This document shows, piece after piece, positions 1-7,609 of a DNA stretch of 35,950 nucleotides (the first letter of the stretch is position 1; every line of letters begins with the position of its first letter). Below the pieces are notes generated by a model. That model was not told the DNA's origin. It ran no database searches and worked only from the letters and a program-made list of their open reading frames with translations. The stretch comes from a virus. The stretch spans positions 1-35,950 of the IMG/VR virus record IMGVR_UViG_3300018481_000047; one strand, 5' to 3'. The position numbers were made by a program, and so were the translations under genes.

Positions 1-118
1 ATGTCGCAATCGCGCACTCGCGGCATCTCCGATGCGCTCGCGATGCTCTCCGGGCAGAGCAGCCAGGCCGCGCAGCGCACCCGCGAGCTCGGGGCGGGCC
101 TGGGCCGGGCGGGCAGCG
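1..118. repeat. Terminal direct overlap, left copy
   Basis: These 118 bases are identical to 35833-35950. The repeat lies inside a continuous reading frame, so it is best read as the overlap of a circular assembly and not as two real copies. The circle would be 35,832 bp. Confidence 0.95.
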
Positions 119-228
119 AGATGTTTCGTGGCTACAGCTACCGGCAACCGAGCTTTCAGGGCGGTGTCAGCACACCCAGCTACGCGGCGGAGATTGAAGA
201 CCTCAAGCGACGGGGGTTGTGGCGATGA
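1..228 (+). CDS. C-terminal part of an ejection-type virion protein (rest at 35182-35832)
   Basis: This frame has an in-frame ATG at base 1, but the same codons at 35833 continue a frame that begins at 35182. The segment is therefore the last 75 residues of a 292-aa protein split by the choice of window origin. The tail is rich in Ala, Ser, Gln and Arg and ends with a Tyr-rich stretch. The stop overlaps the next start (ATGA at 225-228). Position between the fibre and lysis genes suggests an internal virion (ejection) protein, as in P22- or T7-like phages; that role is inferred from position. Annotating base 1 as the true start would be an error. Confidence 0.85.
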   Translation: MSQSRTRGISDALAMLSGQSSQAAQRTRELGAGLGRAGSEMFRGYSYRQPSFQGGVSTPSYAAEIEDLKRRGLWR

Positions 229-1709
229 GTCTCTGGCTCCGAGGCGTGCCCCTCTCTCCCGAGGAGGAGGAAGAAGAGGGGGCTCCGCCGTTCGCCGCGC
301 CTCCGGACCCTGCGCCCGTGGTGGCGAAGGCGCCGAACCCCATCGCGGAGCAGATCGCCAAGCTGCGCAGGCGCCTCCTCGAGGAGGGCGGGGACGTCAA
401 CCCGATGGAGCTCGCCGCGGCCCAAGTGGCGGACGCCCGGCAGGGCGCCTTCGACCGCGCCAGCGACGCCATCTACAGCGCGTTCACCGGGCGGCCCTAC
501 CAGCAGATTGACCGCGGCCCAGGGCAGATGGAGGGCCTGCGCCAGCGCCAGGCGCTCACCGACTCCGGGCGCGACCGAGACGCGGGGAAGCTGAAGGCGC
601 TGGAGGGCCTCGAGGCGAACGAGCCCACCGGGCCGGGGGCAGACCTCCGTCGCTCCTTCTACCGCCGCTACTTCCCTGACCTTGCGGCCCAGATTGACGG
701 GGCCACCCCCGCGCAGCTGGACAGCGCCTTCCCGTACCTCAAGGAAGGGCTGGAGATGGACGCGAAGCGGGGCGCAGCCACGGCCAAGGGCGAGGCGGAC
801 GCGCGCGAGCACGACCCCAGCCACCCCCAGGCGAAGAGTGACCGGGAGACGCTGCTCCGGCTGTTCCCCGACATGGAGCACCTGGTGGAGGGCAAGAGCG
901 CCGCGCAGCTGAAGGAGCTGCGCAAGGCGCGCGAGGCCTGGGAGCGTCAGAAGCTCATCTCCACCGACAGGGGGCAGGCGGCGCAGGCAGACAGAGACTT
1001 CCGCAAGTCGATGGCGGAGTCGCAGCACGCCTTCCAGGCCCAGCAAGCGGCGGCGCAGCGAGCGGCGGCGGCTGAAGCGCGGGCGGCGGCGCAGGGCGAT
1101 GCTGCGGAGCTGCGGCGCAGCCTGGCGCACGAGAAGGAGGGTGAGCGGCTGATGAAGGCCACCCCCACCGAGGTGGCCGCGCTGGAGCAGAAGCTCAAGC
1201 AGGTGGTGGGCCTGGTGGGGAACTTCGACGAGACGAACAAGGCGGCCATCGCAGGCCTCACGCCAGGCGAGGCGCGGCTCCAGGCGGCGGGCGCCTTCGG
1301 GCAGTGGTTCATGTCCGACAAGGGGAAGGACGTCTGGCAGACGGCCAGCGGCATCGTCTCCACGCTCCTGATGATGCAGTCCGGAAAGACGGTCACCGAG
1401 CAAGAGGTGGGTCGCAAGCTGAACGAGCTCGGGCTGCGCACCGACGCGGGCCCGCAGCAATTCAGACGCGGCCTCGCCAACCTCAGGGGCGAAATCGCGG
1501 CCACCCTGCGCCAGATTCAGTCTGGCTATGACCCTTCGGTGGTGGAGACCTACAAGAAGCGGGGCGGAGTCACCCCCGACCGCATCGAGTCCATCGGCCA
1601 GGGCGCAGCACCCGCTCCCGCCGAGCCACTCCCCAAGAAGGGGGACACCAAGAAGCTCAAGTCCGGCAAGACGGCCATCTTTGACGGGATGAAGTGGGTG
1701 CTCCCGTGA
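225..1709 (+). CDS. Putative internal virion / ejection protein (494 aa)
   Basis: The ATG at 225 overlaps the previous stop. The protein has an acidic Glu run near residues 10-15, then long helical, Ala/Glu/Arg/Gln-rich stretches with strong coiled-coil character around residues 250-310 (alternating Ala, Gln, Arg). No enzymatic motif is visible. It sits second in a run of four large genes between the tail fibre and the endolysin, the place where podoviruses keep proteins that leave the capsid with the DNA. Composition and position support an ejection or internal core protein; there is no domain-level proof. The stop overlaps the next GTG start. Confidence 0.6.
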   Translation: MSLWLRGVPLSPEEEEEEGAPPFAAPPDPAPVVAKAPNPIAEQIAKLRRRLLEEGGDVNPMELAAAQVADARQGAFDRASDAIYSAFTGRPYQQIDRGPGQMEGLRQRQALTDSGRDRDAGKLKALEGLEANEPTGPGADLRRSFYRRYFPDLAAQIDGATPAQLDSAFPYLKEGLEMDAKRGAATAKGEADAREHDPSHPQAKSDRETLLRLFPDMEHLVEGKSAAQLKELRKAREAWERQKLISTDRGQAAQADRDFRKSMAESQHAFQAQQAAAQRAAAAEARAAAQGDAAELRRSLAHEKEGERLMKATPTEVAALEQKLKQVVGLVGNFDETNKAAIAGLTPGEARLQAAGAFGQWFMSDKGKDVWQTASGIVSTLLMMQSGKTVTEQEVGRKLNELGLRTDAGPQQFRRGLANLRGEIAATLRQIQSGYDPSVVETYKKRGGVTPDRIESIGQGAAPAPAEPLPKKGDTKKLKSGKTAIFDGMKWVLP

Positions 1710-3610
1710 GCGGCCTCACCCCCGAGGAGGAGGCGGAGCTCGCGGCCCTCAACGCGGGCACCAGCGACGAGGACGAGCTCGCCGAGCTCAACGCGCAGCT
1801 CCCCGAGCCAGAGCCGCCCTCCATGCTCGACTCTGGCCTGCGCGGAGGCCTCCAGGGCCTCACCGCTGGCTTCAGCGACGAGCTGGCGGGTGGCCTGGGC
1901 TCGCTGGTGCCCGGCCTGGACAAGGAGCCCTACGAGCTCGCGGGGGACATCCAGGAGAAGGGCTGGCGGGAGGGCCTCTTCGGGGGCCAGGAGTCCTATG
2001 AGCAGGTGCGCGACCGCGTCCGCGGGGAGAACGCAGCCGCGCGGGAGGCGAACCCCTGGACCTACGGCGTCACCGAGGTGGCCGGGGACCTGGTCAACCC
2101 GCTCAACAAGCTCGGCGGGAAGCTGGCGGGGCGCGTCGCCCAGAACGCCATCTCAGGCGTGGGGGCCTCAGAGGGGAAGACCGCGGGGGAGATTGCGCGG
2201 GACGCAGCGGGCACCGCGGCGGTGGGGGAGGCGCTGGGCCTCGGAGCTCGGGGAGTCGCCGCCGGGGCACGGGCGATCGCCAAGTCGAAGCCGGTGCAAG
2301 GGCTCGCCAACCGCGCCGCGGTGAAGGCGGCGGGTGGCATCCAGCACAACATGCAGCACCTGGGGCAGGAGGAGGTGGAGCCGCTGGGCAAGGCGATGCT
2401 CGACGCGGACCTCATCCCGCTGCCCACCCACTGGGAGAACTCGAAGAAGAAGATTCTCGATCGCTCCAAGGCGTTCAAACAGAAGAGCTGGGACAAGGTC
2501 GAGTCGGTGCTCGCCTTCGTCGACCAGGAGACCGGGAAGCACTTCAACTGGGCCCAGGCCAAGCGCAACATCGATGCAGCCATTGGCAGGATGTCTCCGA
2601 TGCAGCGGGAGATGGTGGCCCCGATGCTGGAGCGCATCGCCCGCAACTTCGAGACGAACGTGGCCGAGGGCGGGGGCTTCGCCGCGGCCAACCGGATGAA
2701 GTCCGACCTCTACGACGGCATCAATTACAAGGCGGACCCCAAGCTCAAAACACGGATGGAGAAGGAGCTCGTGCGGGCGCTCAAGGAGGAAATCGAGCGC
2801 CAGGTGGGGGACGTCTTCGGGAGCGTGGCCACGAGAGGGAAGGGGCCCGCTTCCACGGTTGAAGACCTCCGCCTCAAGGCGCCTGGGTACGGGACGCCCG
2901 CCGATGAGCTCACCGCCTGGGGCGTGCACCCGGACTCCGTGCCGTTCGACATCGGCGGGGTGATGCGGGGAGAGGAGCCCACGCAGTGGCTCGCCAACAC
3001 GCCAGCGGCTTCAGACTGGTTCCGCCGGCACGGCTACATCCCCGAGGCAGAGGGGACAGCCAAGGAGGTCTGGAACAAGCCCCCTGCGCCCTGGCCCTCG
3101 AAAGCAGCCGCTGCGAAGACCGCGGGGGAAGACGCAGCCGCCCAGCTGCGCAAGGCCAATGCCGACTACGGCACCGGCACCGAGGCTGCGAAGCTCGCGC
3201 GCAAGGGTTGGAACCGGGAGATGGGCAACAACCAGGTCAGCCTCACGGATGTCATCTTGGGTGCGGGCGCGCTCGGTGGCGGGATGAGCACCGGCACCGG
3301 AGCGGGCACCATAGGGGGCACGGGCACCGGCCTTGGGCTGATCATCGCCAACCAGCTCAAGCGCAGGCGCGGGGACGCGCTGGTCTCCAAGGGCCTGCGG
3401 AACATGACCGGGGCCACGGGCGCCACCGGCTCCAAGCTGGCAGGCCTCTACGCTCGCGAGACGCAGCGCCAGGACCCTGACGTCTACCGCCCAGGCGTCC
3501 CCGAGGGCGTCGATGAGGAGACCTGGCGGGCGCTCCTGACTGAGCTCGCGAAGGGCCCCGCGGAAGCGGGCAAGAGCGCCACCTGGTGGTGGGGACAGAA
3601 GCCGCGATGA
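1706..3610 (+). CDS. Putative large internal virion / ejection protein (634 aa)
   Basis: The GTG start at 1706 overlaps the preceding TGA. The N-terminus is acidic (EEEAELAALN, DEDELAELN), followed by a Gly-rich region and a predominantly helical middle. Near residues 512-552 there is a Gly/Thr/Ala/Ile-rich hydrophobic stretch (GAGALGGGMSTGTGAG, then GLGLIIAN) that could insert in a membrane and is followed by KRRRG. A weakly amphipathic Gly-rich membrane segment near the C-terminus fits a protein that helps DNA cross the envelope. No lytic transglycosylase motif is recognised. Function is inferred from order and composition. Confidence 0.6.
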   Translation: MSGLTPEEEAELAALNAGTSDEDELAELNAQLPEPEPPSMLDSGLRGGLQGLTAGFSDELAGGLGSLVPGLDKEPYELAGDIQEKGWREGLFGGQESYEQVRDRVRGENAAAREANPWTYGVTEVAGDLVNPLNKLGGKLAGRVAQNAISGVGASEGKTAGEIARDAAGTAAVGEALGLGARGVAAGARAIAKSKPVQGLANRAAVKAAGGIQHNMQHLGQEEVEPLGKAMLDADLIPLPTHWENSKKKILDRSKAFKQKSWDKVESVLAFVDQETGKHFNWAQAKRNIDAAIGRMSPMQREMVAPMLERIARNFETNVAEGGGFAAANRMKSDLYDGINYKADPKLKTRMEKELVRALKEEIERQVGDVFGSVATRGKGPASTVEDLRLKAPGYGTPADELTAWGVHPDSVPFDIGGVMRGEEPTQWLANTPAASDWFRRHGYIPEAEGTAKEVWNKPPAPWPSKAAAAKTAGEDAAAQLRKANADYGTGTEAAKLARKGWNREMGNNQVSLTDVILGAGALGGGMSTGTGAGTIGGTGTGLGLIIANQLKRRRGDALVSKGLRNMTGATGATGSKLAGLYARETQRQDPDVYRPGVPEGVDEETWRALLTELAKGPAEAGKSATWWWGQKPR

Positions 3611-4074
3611 CTCCGCCCCCGCCGGAGCCTCATCCGGAGCGGGCAGCCTTCCTCGCCCACCTCCTGCGGCTGATGGGGGTGCCGTACATCTACGGGGGCC
3701 GCAACACCAACGGGGTCGACTGCTGGGGCCTCATCGCGCTCGCCTACAAGGAGGCCGGCGGCTCGGTGCGCCTCATCGCCTGGTGGACGGACGTGGCCTG
3801 GAACACGCTGGGGAAGCTCGACAGCGAAGCGGAGCTCCAGCCTGGAGACCTCGCCTTCTACGGGGGCGCCGGGCCGAAGGACGTGGCCCACGTCATGGTC
3901 TGTCTATCCAACGGCCTGGTGATGGGCGCCTCCGGGGGAGACTCCACAACAAAGACAATCCCCGAGGCGCTCAGGGTCGGTGCGAAGGTGAAAGTCTTTG
4001 AGTCATTGACTGCCTACAACAAGCAACGAGGAGACTTCAGGGGCTTCAGACGACTCGCTTTCAGAGGTGAGTGA
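3607..4074 (+). CDS. NlpC/P60-type cell-wall peptidase, likely endolysin (155 aa)
   Basis: NlpC/P60 enzymes cleave peptide bonds in peptidoglycan with a Cys-His pair. Here the family signature is clear: GVPYIYGGR followed by GVDCWGLIALAYKEAG puts the nucleophile at Cys39. LQPGDLAFYG and VAHVMVCLSNG put the His at residue 95. There is no signal peptide, so release needs the adjacent holin. The ATG at 3607 overlaps the previous TGA; an in-frame start at 3586 lies inside the upstream gene and is less likely. The next gene overlaps by one base. The role could instead be a virion-associated lysin used at entry, but adjacency to a holin favours lysis. Confidence 0.85.
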   Translation: MTPPPPEPHPERAAFLAHLLRLMGVPYIYGGRNTNGVDCWGLIALAYKEAGGSVRLIAWWTDVAWNTLGKLDSEAELQPGDLAFYGGAGPKDVAHVMVCLSNGLVMGASGGDSTTKTIPEALRVGAKVKVFESLTAYNKQRGDFRGFRRLAFRGE

Positions 4075-4571
4075 TGGACCCCATCCCGCTCCCGGTCTCA
4101 GACGCGCCGAACGTCCTCGGCTCCATCCTCGTCGGGCTCTACAGCCTGCTGGCGCCCCTCCTCATGGCCGCGGTGGCCTTCGGGGTGCGGTGGCTGAACG
4201 AGCGCACCGCGAGCAACCGGGCCCTCAAGGTCCTCGGCCAGGTCGCGGAGGTGGTTCAGAGCGTGGTGGCACACGTCGAAATCTCGATGCGCCCGCTGGT
4301 GCAGAAGGCCCTCGAGGACGGCAAGCTCACCCCGGAGGAGGCGACGGAGCTGAAGAAGCACGCGCTCGACCTGGTGAAGGACAGCTTGGGGACAGAGGGA
4401 CTCGAGGCGCTCAAGCGGGCACTGGGGCTCACCGGAGACGGAGCGGTGGCGACCTACCTGTCCGGTCTGGTGGAGCGGGCCTTGGGCCTCCAGCGGGCCG
4501 CTGGAACCCTCCCGCCCCCAGCTCCGAACGGGGCCAGCTCGTCTTTTCAGACCGGCCATTCCTCGAAGTGA
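4074..4571 (+). CDS. Putative holin, LLH-like (165 aa)
   Basis: One strong hydrophobic segment (about residues 14-40, LGSILVGLYSLLAPLLMAAV) is followed by a long amphipathic helical region (VLGQVAEVVQSVVAHVE, then LTPEEATELKKHALDLVKD). This layout of an N-terminal membrane helix, a V-x-x-V-E-type helix and a charged helical tail matches the LLH family of phage holins. The gene directly follows the NlpC/P60 enzyme with a TGATG overlap, which supports a lysis role: permeabilising the inner membrane to release the endolysin. GTG at 4071 is an alternative start. The C-terminal 30 residues are Pro/Ser-rich and probably disordered. Confidence 0.7.
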   Translation: MDPIPLPVSDAPNVLGSILVGLYSLLAPLLMAAVAFGVRWLNERTASNRALKVLGQVAEVVQSVVAHVEISMRPLVQKALEDGKLTPEEATELKKHALDLVKDSLGTEGLEALKRALGLTGDGAVATYLSGLVERALGLQRAAGTLPPPAPNGASSSFQTGHSSK

Positions 4572-4771
4572 GGGATGGCCTCTCGGCCGTGCTCCCTGTG
4601 GCTCGCGTTCATCTCGACGCAATGGCCACCTGGGAGAGCACCCGAGGCGTGGCACTCCGGGCCGAGGCCGGAGCCCGCGTTTCCGACGTCCTCGGGCTCT
4701 TCGCCTTTGGGGAGTGGCGGCCCGCCTCTCGAGGAATCACGCTCGGGGCGGGCGCCCGCGTCACCTTCTGA
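4568..4771 (+). CDS. Small 67-aa protein in the lysis cassette, beta-strand rich
   Basis: The GTG start overlaps the holin stop (GTGA). The protein shows alternating hydrophobic residues (VALRAEAGARVSDVLGLF, then FGEWRPASRGITLGAGARVTF) and ends in Phe, as the last strands of outer-membrane beta-barrels do. The frame is open upstream through the holin gene, so a longer overlapping product is possible. In phages of Gram-negative hosts this slot usually holds the spanin or another envelope-disrupting protein. No lipobox or coiled coil is seen, so a spanin role is not supported. The stop faces the 3' end of the minus-strand gene below. Confidence 0.45.
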   Translation: MRDGLSAVLPVARVHLDAMATWESTRGVALRAEAGARVSDVLGLFAFGEWRPASRGITLGAGARVTF

Positions 4772-4976
4772 GGCCCACTATCCGCGCGACACTCCTCCCC
4801 ACGAAGGCTGTCCCGTTCAGGATGAACACCTCGCCCTCCCGCATGAATGGGTGGGCAACAAGCGTGAAAGGGCAAAGCGTCTCCGCGCTCACTACCGTGG
4901 ACGCGGTCAGCTGCGGGCGACGCACGAAGAGCGCGCCCAGCGCTCCCAGCAGAGCCTCTCGCCTGGTGAGCTTCAC
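4761..4976 (-). CDS. Small exported or membrane-anchored protein (71 aa), unknown
   Basis: The frame starts at GTG 4976 and begins VKLTRREALLGALGALFV, a short basic-hydrophobic N-terminus with a twin-Arg-like RRE. It looks like a signal peptide or anchor. The rest (LCPFTLVAHPFMREGEVFIL) is compact. Codon third positions are mostly G or C, as in sure genes here, and the plus-strand frames opposite look random. It overlaps the preceding gene tail-to-tail by 11 bases. No clear ribosome site precedes the GTG. Codon usage hints that upstream coding (from about 5130) continues in another frame, so this may be the 3' part of a longer or frameshifted gene. Confidence 0.4.
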   Translation of the reverse strand: MKLTRREALLGALGALFVRRPQLTASTVVSAETLCPFTLVAHPFMREGEVFILNGTAFVGRSVARIVGLRR

Positions 4977-5286
4977 GCCCGGAGCGTAGCTCGCTCGGGT
5001 CGCGGATGAGCGGCGCGCAGTAGTCGCACGGCATGGGGCCGGAGTGTCGACAGCCCCGGTCCACTGACAACCCAAGCGACAGCTGCCTCCCATCCTCAAC
5101 CGGTTGTGTCTTTGCCCTCGCCGTCGACATCTGAACCACCATTCCTTGTGTCCGACCCACTCGAATCATCGGACGTGGCGGGGTCAAAGATGCGGACGGG
5201 AGCACTCACCTGCCCGGCGCCCGTTGGGTCCGATAAGGTTGATTACGTAAACTGAGCTAGGAAACGACCTGGAATGTCAGACCGGC
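4977..5286. other. Intergenic stretch with a candidate minus-strand frame and weak plus promoter
   Basis: The minus frame from ATG 5130 begins MSTARAKTQPVEDGRQLSLG and has gene-like third positions until about 4980, including CRHSGPMPCDYC with possible metal-binding residues. Below 4976 its codon use deteriorates while the frame of the 71-aa gene improves, a +1 shift. On the plus strand, 5236-5260 is AT-richer and contains the palindrome TTACGTAA. Only poor promoter matches precede the HNH gene. No RNA gene is seen. Confidence 0.3.
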
Positions 5287-5309
5287 ATGGCAGAACAGTT
5301 AACCATGCC
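5284..5309 (+). promoter_or_regulatory. Inverted repeat enclosing the HNH start codon
   Basis: GGCATGG (5284-5290) and CCATGCC (5303-5309) are perfect 7-bp complementary arms around a 12-nt loop. The first arm contains ATG 5287 and the second contains the in-frame ATG 5305. As RNA, both candidate starts would sit in the stem, which could restrict translation. No strong Shine-Dalgarno sequence lies upstream. Confidence 0.45.
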
Positions 5310-5772
5310 ATCCTACGACAACCCCGAAGATTTCTGGCGCAACACGAAGGCCGAAGGCGACTGCCTGATTTGGCAAGGGCCCCTCGTTCCTGTCACCGGC
5401 TACGGCTACGTCTTCCGCAACGGGAAGGTGAACCGCGCGCACCGCGTGGCGTGGGAGCTGGCGAATGGCCGGCCGCCACCGCCAAGGAAGTACGGCCCGG
5501 GAGGGCTGGTCATCCTGCACGCATGCGATCGGCCCGCCTGCGTCAACCCAGCGCACCTCAGCCTCGGAACCCAGGCCGAGAACCAAAAACAGGCCACCCA
5601 ACGGGGTCGCGGCAAGCCTCGGGGCCGGGCCAGCCTGACCGCGACGGACGCGACCGAAATCAAGGCGGCGCTGGCCCGTGGCGAGCTTCAGGCCACCATC
5701 GCCCTCCGGTTCGGGGTCACGCCAGCGGCCATCTCCCATATCAACACCGGGAAGACCTGGGGCCACATCTAG
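5287..5772 (+). CDS. HNH homing-type endonuclease (161 aa)
   Basis: The HNH fold is clear: WQGPLVPVTGYGYV, AHRVAWEL (His52), ILHACDRPACVNPAHL (His78, Cys80, Cys85, Asn87, His90) and GTQAENQ (Asn99). The common HHC motif is HAC here. The C-terminus (ALRFGVTPAAISHINTGKTW) is a helix-turn-helix-like DNA-binding tail often joined to such nucleases. These enzymes nick or cut DNA and often spread as free-standing homing genes in phages; some assist packaging. It sits alone between the lysis genes and the early operon, far from the terminase, so a mobile nuclease is more likely than a packaging nuclease. ATG 5305 is an alternative start. It converges with the next minus-strand gene with a 2-base gap. 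Confidence 0.85.
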   Translation: MAEQLTMPSYDNPEDFWRNTKAEGDCLIWQGPLVPVTGYGYVFRNGKVNRAHRVAWELANGRPPPPRKYGPGGLVILHACDRPACVNPAHLSLGTQAENQKQATQRGRGKPRGRASLTATDATEIKAALARGELQATIALRFGVTPAAISHINTGKTWGHI

Positions 5773-5774
5773 CC

Positions 5775-6263
5775 TCACTCCGTCCACGCCTTGCGGAGGG
5801 CGTAGTCCATCTCGCTCCGAGCCGAGTCCCGCTCCTCGCGGTACGTCTCGGCGCGTTCATCTAGCCGCACCATCGCCTCGCTGAGGTCGGCCACTACCTG
5901 GTCCCTGCGCGCGATCTCGCTCTTGGCTGCCGCCAGCCCCGTGGTGAGGCTCTCGCACTGGGCCCGTAGCCGCACGAGTTCAATTCGGATGCCTTCGTCG
6001 TGGCGGTCGCAGACATCCTGCTCCACGGCCACCTGGTTGAGCGCCGCGGCCAGCCCATCGCGCTCCTTCATCACTCTGCGGAGGCGCTCCCAGAGCATCC
6101 CCTCGGCAAGCGCCGCGCCGCAGAGGCCCTGGGCGAGGCGGTGCATGGTCGCCCCGTGGTGGCTCGTCGCCGCGCAGTCGAGACAGACGCCCCAGACGCA
6201 GCTGGGGTCCGGCTGGAAGATGACCACCGCCTCCGCACCGCACTCGCAGCGGAGAGCGCTCAC
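5775..6263 (-). CDS. Coiled-coil protein with N-terminal Cys/His cluster (162 aa)
   Basis: The GTG start overlaps the upstream stop (GTGA). Residues 6-8 (CEC) and CVWGVCLDCAATSHH could bind a metal ion. From about residue 60 onward the sequence is a long, highly charged helix (ERLRRVMKERDGLAAALNQV to the end) typical of a coiled coil. It is the last gene of the early operon. Function is unknown. Similar Cys-cluster plus coiled-coil arrangements occur in many uncharacterised phage early proteins. Confidence 0.65.
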   Translation of the reverse strand: MSALRCECGAEAVVIFQPDPSCVWGVCLDCAATSHHGATMHRLAQGLCGAALAEGMLWERLRRVMKERDGLAAALNQVAVEQDVCDRHDEGIRIELVRLRAQCESLTTGLAAAKSEIARRDQVVADLSEAMVRLDERAETYREERDSARSEMDYALRKAWTE

Positions 6264-6772
6264 AGGTCGCCCCGGCCGTGCGGGAAGTCAGGCTGCCCCT
6301 CGGCCACCGCACGAGCTCGGGCCTGCAACGCCAGGCGCTCGCACTGCGCGCGGACGTAGGGGATGTCGCGGTAGACGCCACCTTCGCGTGGGCCGAGAAG
6401 GACCTCCGGCAGAAACCGGCCACTGTCGGCCGGGCGGAAGTCCCCATAGTGGGCCATGTCGAAGCCTAGCCAGAAGACGTTGTCAGGCTCCCCTGGCTTC
6501 GGGACGTGACAGACGTCGCCCTTGCACGCGCTGGCGTAGGTCAGTCCTCCGTGCACCTCGACGCCATCGAGCGCGTCGGCGCTGTAGCCCTGCCCATGCC
6601 ACGGGTGGCCCGGCGGCATCCCGACGTAGCCGCAGAGGTGGCCGGTCACCTGGCGGGTGATGAGACACGGGAACCCGTAGGCCTCGAATTCGACCCTGTC
6701 CGGCTCGTCCTTCCAGGGCCCCGCTGGCCACGTCGACTTGTCGATCACCCTCTCCTCTTTGGTCTGCGTCAT
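6260..6772 (-). CDS. Conserved phage protein of unknown function (170 aa)
   Basis: I chose ATG 6772 because GGGGAGGG lies about 9 bases upstream; an upstream in-frame start at 6814 has no such site. The protein resembles a family common in phages and actinobacterial elements, with a shared pattern: AGPWKDEPD, LCGYVGMPPGHPWHG, VHGGLTYA, then FWLGFDMAHYGDFRP and YVRAQCERLA near the end. The conserved His, Asp and Gly residues suggest a folded enzyme-like or metal-binding domain, but no activity is established to my knowledge. It is in the early operon, four bases after the small Cys-rich gene. Confidence 0.75.
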   Translation of the reverse strand: MTQTKEERVIDKSTWPAGPWKDEPDRVEFEAYGFPCLITRQVTGHLCGYVGMPPGHPWHGQGYSADALDGVEVHGGLTYASACKGDVCHVPKPGEPDNVFWLGFDMAHYGDFRPADSGRFLPEVLLGPREGGVYRDIPYVRAQCERLALQARARAVAEGQPDFPHGRGDL

Positions 6773-6776
6773 CAGC

Positions 6777-6944
6777 TCACCCTCCCCTTTTGTCAGAGCC
6801 CGCCAGGAGCGCATCGGTGCACAGCCGCGCGTAGTGCTGCGCCCAGCACGTGTGACACGTCCGCTGAGGCTCGCATCGGCACTCCAGCTGCGTGAGGGCG
6901 CAGACCAGCGCGTCAGCCTTGGCCGCGAGCTCGGTGGGGCTCAT
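6777..6944 (-). CDS. Small Cys-rich protein (55 aa)
   Basis: The short gene starts at ATG 6944, overlapping the previous stop (ATGA), and ends at 6777, leaving a 4-base gap before the next start. It begins MSPTELAAKADALVCAL and contains CRCEPQRTCHTCWAQH, a CxC...CxxC arrangement with a nearby His that probably holds one zinc ion. The exact fit between neighbours and G/C third positions make it a real gene despite its length. Function is unknown. Confidence 0.7.
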   Translation of the reverse strand: MSPTELAAKADALVCALTQLECRCEPQRTCHTCWAQHYARLCTDALLAGSDKRGG

Positions 6945-7132
6945 GGAACCTCCCGATCGACTCGCGCCCTCTCGACGAAGGCCATCAGGGCCTCGAACAC
7001 CTCGGGCTCAAGCACGATGGTGTTGGTGACGTGGATTCCCTCGTGCGCCCCCGTGGTCAGGACCACCGAGCCGTAGCCATCGGTCCGGGCGTAGACCCCG
7101 TCACCCAGGTAGAAGCCCTCGAGCGCACTCAC
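6941..7132 (-). CDS. Small hypothetical protein (63 aa)
   Basis: The GTG at 7132 overlaps the upstream stop and has AAGGTGG upstream; an upstream GTG at 7150 lies inside the preceding gene. The sequence (GFYLGDGVYARTDGYGSVVL, later VTNTIVLEPEVFEALMAFVE) looks like a small beta-sheet domain followed by a helix. Many phages encode similar short proteins with a YLGD...VYA...VVLTT core; the function is not known. It is co-transcribed with its neighbours through 4-base overlaps. Confidence 0.65.
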   Translation of the reverse strand: MSALEGFYLGDGVYARTDGYGSVVLTTGAHEGIHVTNTIVLEPEVFEALMAFVERARVDREVP

Positions 7133-7344
7133 GGCGCCACCTTCTTCCACGGGTCAGGCACGCCCTGACACAAGAGGCAGTCCGGCTCAGACTTCGCCTT
7201 GTGGTCGTTGTCGTTGTGGCTGTTCTCCCAGAGCGACCAGTCCTCGCACGGGGGGCACAACTCCAGGCCTGACCCGCCGTCGTTGGTGAGCTTGCCGCAG
7301 GCGCGGCACTTCACCGGCTGGTTGCCGCGACTGAAGCGCCTCAT
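7129..7344 (-). CDS. Zinc-finger protein, CRACGKLT family (71 aa)
   Basis: CRACGKLTNDGG followed by LELCPPCEDW provides a four-cysteine zinc site. The surrounding pattern (VKCRACGKLT, ENSHNDND) belongs to a small family widespread in phages and plasmids whose function is undefined. A further CxxC (CLLC) near residue 58 may extend the site. ATG 7344 overlaps the previous stop and the stop overlaps the next GTG, so translation is probably coupled. Confidence 0.7.
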   Translation of the reverse strand: MRRFSRGNQPVKCRACGKLTNDGGSGLELCPPCEDWSLWENSHNDNDHKAKSEPDCLLCQGVPDPWKKVAP

Positions 7345-7568
7345 CGCGCACCTCCAAACTGCTCCACCATGTCGGGGTCGGAGACGAAGGCCACTACGAA
7401 GCCCAGCTCGTGAATGAGCTGGAGGTCGCGCTTGTCGAGCGTCTTCTTCCCCGCGAGCTGGGCGAAGAGGTGGGCGTTGTGGCAGTGCGGATACACCTTC
7501 GTCAGTCCGTACACGTTGCGAGCAAAGACAGAGACGGTGGGAGCGGGACTCGGAACATTCGGTTGCAT
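7341..7568 (-). CDS. Small hypothetical protein, first gene of a promoter-led early sub-operon (75 aa)
   Basis: ATG 7568 is preceded by AGGAGAAG with about 6 bases spacing, the best ribosome site in this cluster. An upstream start at 7592 is less likely. The core VYGLTKVYPHCHNAHLFAQL plus LDKRDLQLIHELGFVV resembles a small phage family with the pattern VYG...YP.C..A..FA..AG.KTL, of unknown function. A sigma70-like promoter sits 42-70 bases upstream. Confidence 0.7.
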   Translation of the reverse strand: MQPNVPSPAPTVSVFARNVYGLTKVYPHCHNAHLFAQLAGKKTLDKRDLQLIHELGFVVAFVSDPDMVEQFGGAR

Positions 7569-7609
7569 GGGGACTTCTCCTGAACGCCCCACTGGGGGCG
7601 ACAGGGAGA

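Noticed and set aside
1-118. Genuine terminal direct repeat of the virion DNA, as in T7
   Set aside because: The repeat lies inside a gene, starts at an arbitrary point and carries no termini-like features; assembly overlap is simpler.
180-1460. Minus-strand frame of 426 codons
   Set aside because: It is antisense to a gene fixed by overlaps on both sides; no motif, and composition is that of complementary codons.
4067-4771. Plus-strand frame of 234 codons through the holin gene
   Set aside because: The first 165 codons are the +2 frame of the holin with random composition; only the last 67 codons look coding.
5923-6660. Plus-strand frame of 245 codons in the early region
   Set aside because: It is antisense to two minus-strand genes with family resemblance and coupled starts; Arg/Ser/Pro-rich residues are typical of shadows.
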